Part shown: positions 58,411 to 64,000 of the stretch, piece by piece | Numbering within the stretch: position 1 is the stretch's first letter | How the letters are laid out: each line of letters starts with the position of its first letter | NCBI RefSeq assembly: GCF_014851395.1 | Contig: NW_024040707.1 | Coordinates: 13,738,187 to 13,802,186 of the forward strand | From: Micropterus salmoides | Taxonomy: Eukaryota > Chordata > Actinopteri > Centrarchiformes > Centrarchidae | DNA length: 64,000 nt | Direction: 5' to 3' | Translations under genes and position numbers: made by a program | The notes under the pieces: model-generated | Database searches by the model: none | Told to the model about the DNA's origin: nothing | What the model saw: only the letters and a program-made list of their open reading frames with translations

Positions 58411-58649
58411 TATATACTTATATATACTTAGTATATAGTACATATTATAGAAAATATAATATAGTTCAAACACATCATTGATGATACGTTTTGTCGTAAA
58501 ACCGCTTTGTTGGGTTTAACATCATTTCTACTATTAATATTAGTTGCAGTCAGACACCAATTTAGAGATTAATAGGCCCAAAACTGTAGATGACAGTGGA
58601 CTTCAGGAGGAGCCTCACAACAAGACCAAGTTTTGCTGTATTGTGATGT

Positions 58650-59330
58650 GTGATAGACACATGCTGTAAAAACCTTCAGATTTCTGGGATCCACAATCTC
58701 CCAGGATCGAAAGTGGGCGTCCAACATAGTCACAATCATCCAGGCTGGGCAGTACTTCTGGTTCCAGTTCAGAAAAGTCAAACTGCCTAAGGAGCTGCTG
58801 ATCCAATTTTACACGGCTATCATTCAGTGTTGTACATCCATCACTGTCTGGTTTGGATCTGCCACCAAAGAGGACAGGAACAAACTACGACGGACAGTTA
58901 GGACTGCTGAAAGAATCATCTGTGCAGACCTGCCCACCATTCAGGATTTTTACATGTCCAGAGTCAGGAAAAAGGCAGGAAAAATCACTGCCGATCCATC
59001 GTACCAAGGACACAACCTGTTTCAACTATTCCCCACTGGTCGGTGCTACAGAGCACTGTACACCAAAACTTCCAGACACAGGAAAAGTTTCTACCCACAG
59101 CCCATCATAGTGTCAGGAACAACCCCTATGCAACAACCTAATCCTTTTTAACATGTAAATATTGCCGCTCAATTACAAATCTCCATGTAATGCATACTGT
59201 ACATATACCGTCAAATCCACCTACTTCATGTATATAAAGCAACCTGTTCTGCTCAGCTGTTAGGTAGAGCATATTTTGAGTCACTGTATTTTATTAAAAA
59301 ATTTATTGAACTTAACCTGATTGAACCTGC
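58650..59330 (+). mobile_element. 3' end of a LINE (jockey/CR1-like), broken
   Basis: A plus-strand frame from about 58783 to 59151 encodes the RT C-terminal region KELLIQFYTAII, then SITVWFGSATKEDRNKLRRT, ITADPSYQGHNLFQLFPTGR and RALYTKTSRHRKSFYPQPII. This is a very common fish LINE C-terminus. Upstream, similar sequence (FLGS, WASNIVTI) is readable only by changing frame at about 58670-58770. A non-coding AT-rich 3' tail follows to about 59330. The copy is dead. Confidence 0.8.
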
Positions 59331-59349
59331 CTGTCTCCCTCCCTGCCTA

Positions 59350-60670
59350 CTGACTGGTAGGGAAACTCAGCTATTTAACCTCAGTGGGGTCGTTTGCCAG
59401 GATTGTGGATACCGCTGGTTCATTAGTGTTCCTGGTTACAGTCGCTATGGTCGTTAGGAATTAAAAGCCACCAAGTGCGAGCCTTCACAGAACACAGCAT
59501 CTCTGTGGATAGTAACATCAAGTTCACACAAGAAGATGTCCACAACAACAGTTTGGCCTTCCTGCACTGCGCTGTACACATTGAAGAGGACAGGAGCCTG
59601 CAGATTGGTGTTTACAGAAAACCCACACACACAGACCAATACCTACTCTTTGATTCCCACCACCCACTGGAGCACAAGCTAGGGGTCATGAGAACACTGC
59701 ACCACAGAGCGGAAAACATACCAACAAGCGCCCAAGCCAGAGAGAAGGAACAGAAACACCTGAAGGGGGCACTTACAGCCTGTGGATACCCTAAATGGAC
59801 CTTTGTGAAAACAGCCACAAGATCCAAGAAGAACAAAACTACAGGGGAGGAGGAAAAGAAGGTCAAACGCAACAACATTGTGATTCCATACGTGTCTGGA
59901 GTATCAGAGAAACTCAGGAGGATTTTCAACAAACATAACATCCCTGTGTTTTTTAAACCCAAGAACACACTAAGACAGATACTGGTACACCCCAAAGACC
60001 GCACACCAAAACACAAGAAAAGCAATCTAGTGTATGCGGTCCAATGCAGTGAGGAATGCACAGACCTCTATATTGGGGAGACTAAACAACCACTACACAA
60101 ACACATAGCTCAACACAGAAGGGCCAACTCCTCAGGTCAAGACTCTGCTGTCTACTTACATCTGAAGGACAGGGGACACTCGTTTAAGGACCACCAGGTG
60201 CACATTTTAGACTGAGAAGATGGATGGTTTGAAAGAAGTATCAAGGAAGCCATCTACACCCGGGTTGAGAAGTCGTCATTGAACAGGGGAGGGGGTCTAC
60301 GCCACCACTTATCCCCCACTTACAATGCTGTCCTTTCATCACTTCCCAGGAAACTTAACAAACGTAACCTATTGGCTTCAGGTAAAGATACCAACGATGG
60401 TTGTTCAGTCTTGGCCTCCGGTAGTCCTAACGACCATAACGACATTACAACAACCAGGAACACTAACGAACCAGTGGTATCGACGATCCCGGAAAATAAC
60501 CCCACTGAGGTTAAATAACTGAGTTTCCCTATAGTCAGTCAGAACTGAAGAAGTCCCTTGGATGAGAGATGAAACGTCTTCCAGTATCTTCAACCAAGTC
60601 CAGTTGCCCTAGACTTTAACCTTCGTTGGATAACTATGACCTGGATGACTGAGAATTTTCACAGACAGAT
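59350..60670 (+). mobile_element. Penelope-like retroelement (Neptune-like), 5'-truncated
   Basis: An open frame at 59463-60215 encodes the C-terminal RT part (SLAFLHCAVHIEEDRSLQIG, VYRKPTHTDQYLLFDSHHPL, EHKLGVMRTLHHRAENIP) followed by a linker and a GIY-YIG endonuclease (NLVYAVQCSEECTDLYIGET). That pairing defines Penelope-like elements. The N-terminal RT motifs are missing. Inverted terminal repeats of about 105-115 bp flank it: 59350-59459 (GGGAAACTCAG, TTCATTAGTGTTCCTGG, TATGGTCGTTAGGA) and 60425-60541 in inverse. The 3' end runs to about 60669, with the TGACCTGGATGACTGAGAA pattern near the end. The GIY-YIG domain looks uninterrupted. Confidence 0.85.
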
Positions 60671-63600
60671 TGTAGCATGACACACCTCATGTCTGGGGAC
60701 CCTGCTCTCGTCCCATTGGCTCACAGTCTGCAGTTGGACAATTTTCACTGAAGTGACTAGGCACCATCCTTGAGTCTGGTATCTGGTTCCTATAATACAT
60801 CCAAACCCTATTCACAACAGACATTTGACTTGTCAAAGTAGGAAAAGCACGGGTGTAATTTATAACATTAACAATGGCACCACTGCATTAAGTGTCCTAG
60901 TGAGCTGTGTCAGTGGGTACCAGAATACCAGAGCCCTGGGACTGGCTACCCTAAATTGAATGCAGCCATCATTAACGTTACAAAATCCACTTGTGCTTCT
61001 CCTGCTTTGACTGGTTGAATTGTAGTGAAAAGGGTATATTAATTGAATTGCTGATCAAGTGAGTAGACATGCTAAAATAAGAGGCTGTGTGTGTAGAAAA
61101 TACACACAAAAAAATCCTCTCACAACTTACTCGTAGGAAAACTTAGAAACTTAGAAGAGAAGATCAATACCACTCTTGTATCTATCAATTAAAAAGGCTG
61201 CAGCCAGTTAGCTTACCACATAGACTGGAAGTGGCTATCTCTGAATTATTCACTCTGTTTACTATTCCATTATGTGCGTGCAAAGATCAACCCTATAACA
61301 ATAATTACAAATAAATAGAACATTTTAATTTTGTGTAACACTTACAGTACATTGCAATTGTAAGTGGATTGTAAGTCAGCTAAATGAGTAAATGTAAATG
61401 GTATAACCTGAATTTGTCAGGACATAGATTATACTTCTAACCTGATACCAGTGGTTCACGTTCAGCTGTAAAATTATAAGCTGATGTGAAATGACACATG
61501 CCAACAGTAGCTATACACGCCTACATTATTTCAGGAAGGTGTCACAGTGAGTATTACACAACAACCAAACTGACTTCTTCAGTGTGCATGATCAGGAAAC
61601 AATCATTGTTTTGGGAAATATCTACTCAACAGGGTGAGTGTGCAAGCTCCTTTGAACACGATTATTCACAAAAGGGAACCTAGTAGGGTTACAGATATTA
61701 ATTTACCAGAGTAAAAACATTTTTCTGGCTTCATGCTTCTAAAGTTAGGTCAGGTTATTCACAGCAAACATATAACTAGCCACTTAATAGTTTAAAAGTT
61801 TAATACAAGTTTGTCTAACTGTGTACCTTATTCACAATCTGGAGACTATTTGAGTTGACAGGAGTGAACCAGAAAGGCAAAGAAGCCTCTTAATCATTGG
61901 TTTTCAAAACTTAATCTGTATACGTAAGGCCCAAGTAAATCTTTGTATAGTCTGTATTGTCATATTTCTCTTAAATGCAAAAAACACAAAAATTACTGAC
62001 TTTATCCTATTGCACTGGCTACTATTGTAAATACTAGTTCCAATGTGATCATTTTGTATCCACACTGGATTATATAATCTGTGTATCATCATTTGTTGTC
62101 ATTTTCAATACAGAAATGATAATCACTTGTTTTTTGTATTTTCGATCTTTCGATCTGATTTATTGTGTCCAATTTTTGTGACCAGGAAGTTGCTGAATTT
62201 ATGTGTGTGTGTGTCTTGATAACTTTTGCCTGCCTTTGCAGCACATAAAGCTGTGCAATGGCGCTCCCTGGTTTGATGTAACGAAAATGAGCTTGAACAT
62301 GAATATGTTTTTTTGCAAAGTATTTTTAAACATGTCAAGTTACAGGTCTTCGGTTCTGTTTAGAGAGAAACTCTTACACGAAACAGGAAGCTGCTGCCAG
62401 GGATACAGTAAGTTAGAATGTGGGCAATCCCGTTTTACGTTTGTTTACATTTTTGGAAAATAAAGTTCACAAAATTAAGTAATAACTAATAATTTTTGTG
62501 TACCAATGAAGATTTTGATACTGAAGAAATCTTGAAAAATGGATGATTCTCAGGCAACTTCTGAAGCTTCCAATTCCTGTCCCATAGCCTATACAGTGAG
62601 TTAAACTGTGTGCTTCAAATTCAGCCTCGTTTCTTCTTTCCCAAAATATTGTGGTGATAAAAACACTCATGTTGATGTTCATTCATTAAATTAAATCATG
62701 TATAGCCCCATTGCCCAAGTGCTGCATGTTTATCAAATGCAAGACACAAAGAAGTCAGCAACTTTCTTGTGAGACAAATCGGACACTTTAAACATAAAAA
62801 TCAAATTCAGACAACGGTCTGTTTTTTAATTTCCTATTTTTGACTTGAGCATAACCAGTGCTCGAAGTGGGGAAAAAAAGATGCACTATCCACAACCTGG
62901 ATAAGTAAGTAGGCTAGTAGTTAAAAAATGTCTGTATTATTAGGCTATAATATTATAACATTAAATAAAAACGTTTAATGTTAGTATAATATTAAATATA
63001 GGTTACACTTCATTTGGATACTCTGCCAGATTGTTTATAGAGTATTTGTAACATTTCATGACAAACATGACAAACATGTAACATGAGATTCAACAATTAA
63101 CCACCATTAATCACAAATAAACCCGATTCTGATATTACATCACTGTAGTTTGACTAATGTTTGAGTATTCATTATAATGTCATTAGACCTATAGGTCTAA
63201 AGTATATAGTTTACCACTAATAGTAATTCCAGTTGGACAATACAGCAATTTCATTTTTGTGGGTTGTTTTCCTGGGTTGTGCAAGAAAAATGGTCTACAT
63301 TGTGGTTAGTCTTTAATATCATTAATGTTAACTAGCCTACTAGCTCCTCAATAATCATAACCGTTAATGTATAACAATAAGTTCATAATTTTGAGACTTT
63401 GTTGTAGCACGTCAACTATTATTTAATGAAAATTTATGAAACTTTGAATATTGTCAGGGAAAGGCACCCGACGTTCTCCCTACTCTGTCTCCGCATAAAT
63501 AGATAGGGAGAATGGGAAAAGCTGAGTGGCACCCTGGGCAATGTAGTTTATGTAGGGCTATGAATCGGCAGAAAATTGAAGCTTGTGAGTAGTGATGGTG

Positions 63601-64000
63601 CACAAGAGACAAATGTTTTTTGGGGGTTATTATTATTATTATTATTAGTAGTAGTAGTAGTATATTCCTTCTTGGGTTAATTAAAGTAGTCGAAGGTTCA
63701 GGCATGATCACTCAATCATAACTGGACCAAAATAATCACGTGACACACGCAGTTGGAAGACAATAAACTTGGTTGAAGGCCTAATATCCTATTTACAAAT
63801 TATAGGCCTACAGCTTGCACTTACTTTAAATACAGTGTTTTCTACATATAGGCTACTTAGGCCTAATTTGTGGGCCGGCCAGGTATGTTAGCACCTGCCA
63901 AAGTATATTTGACAACCCACTTTAATATTCTGCAGGGAAACACAGAGAGAGATGTTGTCTGCTATTACGTTAGGTGGACACAGTCGAAATCTTAATTTAG
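60670..64000. other. Right flank, no gene recognised
   Basis: AT-rich DNA with short open frames only. A TTATTATTA/GTAGTAGTA compound microsatellite lies at 63627-63662. I see no exon with family similarity and no named transposon on either strand. The sequence simply runs off the window. Confidence 0.5.
63627..63662. repeat. Compound (TTA)n(GTA)n microsatellite
   Basis: About seven TTA/ATT units are followed by five GTA units. Confidence 0.9.

Noticed and set aside
1..64000. CRISPR array, operon or prophage
   Set aside because: The direct repeats seen are microsatellites or transposon parts. The genes have spliceosomal introns, so prokaryotic features are not expected and none were found.

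Overview
The window is vertebrate nuclear DNA, almost certainly from a spiny-rayed teleost fish. The genes are split by GT-AG introns, and their proteins read as clear orthologues of human genes. The intergenic DNA is AT-rich and full of fish-type mobile elements: L2, RTE and I-clade LINEs, a Penelope-like element with a GIY-YIG domain, Tc1/mariner, hAT and PIF/Harbinger relics, and a tRNA-derived SINE. I see no bacterial operon, CRISPR array, rRNA gene or free tRNA gene.

Layout from left to right. Positions 1-2475 hold flanking DNA and the probable 5' untranslated region of rbsn. Rabenosyn-5 (rbsn, +, 11 coding exons, 2476-7126) is followed by its long 3' UTR, which converges on mrps25 (-, 4 exons, 11905 to 9986). 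The orphan nuclear receptor nr2c2/TR4 (-, 14 coding exons, 23917 to 14751) comes next, with a probable non-coding first exon ending at 26045. A LINE-rich gap (26.3-32.2 kb) separates this trio from a second block: single-exon b3galt4 (+, 32195-33316), convergent with wdr46 (-, 14 exons, 49970 to 35718). The last gene is a SULT1-type cytosolic sulfotransferase (+, 8 coding exons, 53322-56136). From about 56.2 kb to the end I find only repeats and unassigned sequence, including a Penelope-like element at about 59.36-60.67 kb.

The six genes do not form one pathway. rbsn acts in early-endosome recycling, mrps25 in the mitochondrial small ribosomal subunit, nr2c2 in transcription, b3galt4 in Golgi glycan synthesis, wdr46 in nucleolar 18S rRNA processing, and the sulfotransferase in phase II conjugation. 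From general knowledge, rbsn-mrps25-nr2c2 corresponds to human 3p25 and b3galt4-wdr46 to the extended MHC class II region at 6p21, so the window joins two segments that are separate in humans.

The points most worth a second look are: an I-clade LINE whose 3' end lies about 20 bp upstream of the wdr46 start codon; a large inverted-repeat structure with Tc1 relics inside the 5.3-kb wdr46 intron; a Penelope-like element flanked by inverted terminal repeats; and several non-autonomous transposons whose exact ends and target-site duplications can be read. Splice sites were placed by hand from GT/AG signals, reading frame and remembered family similarity. All intron-exon totals close in frame.
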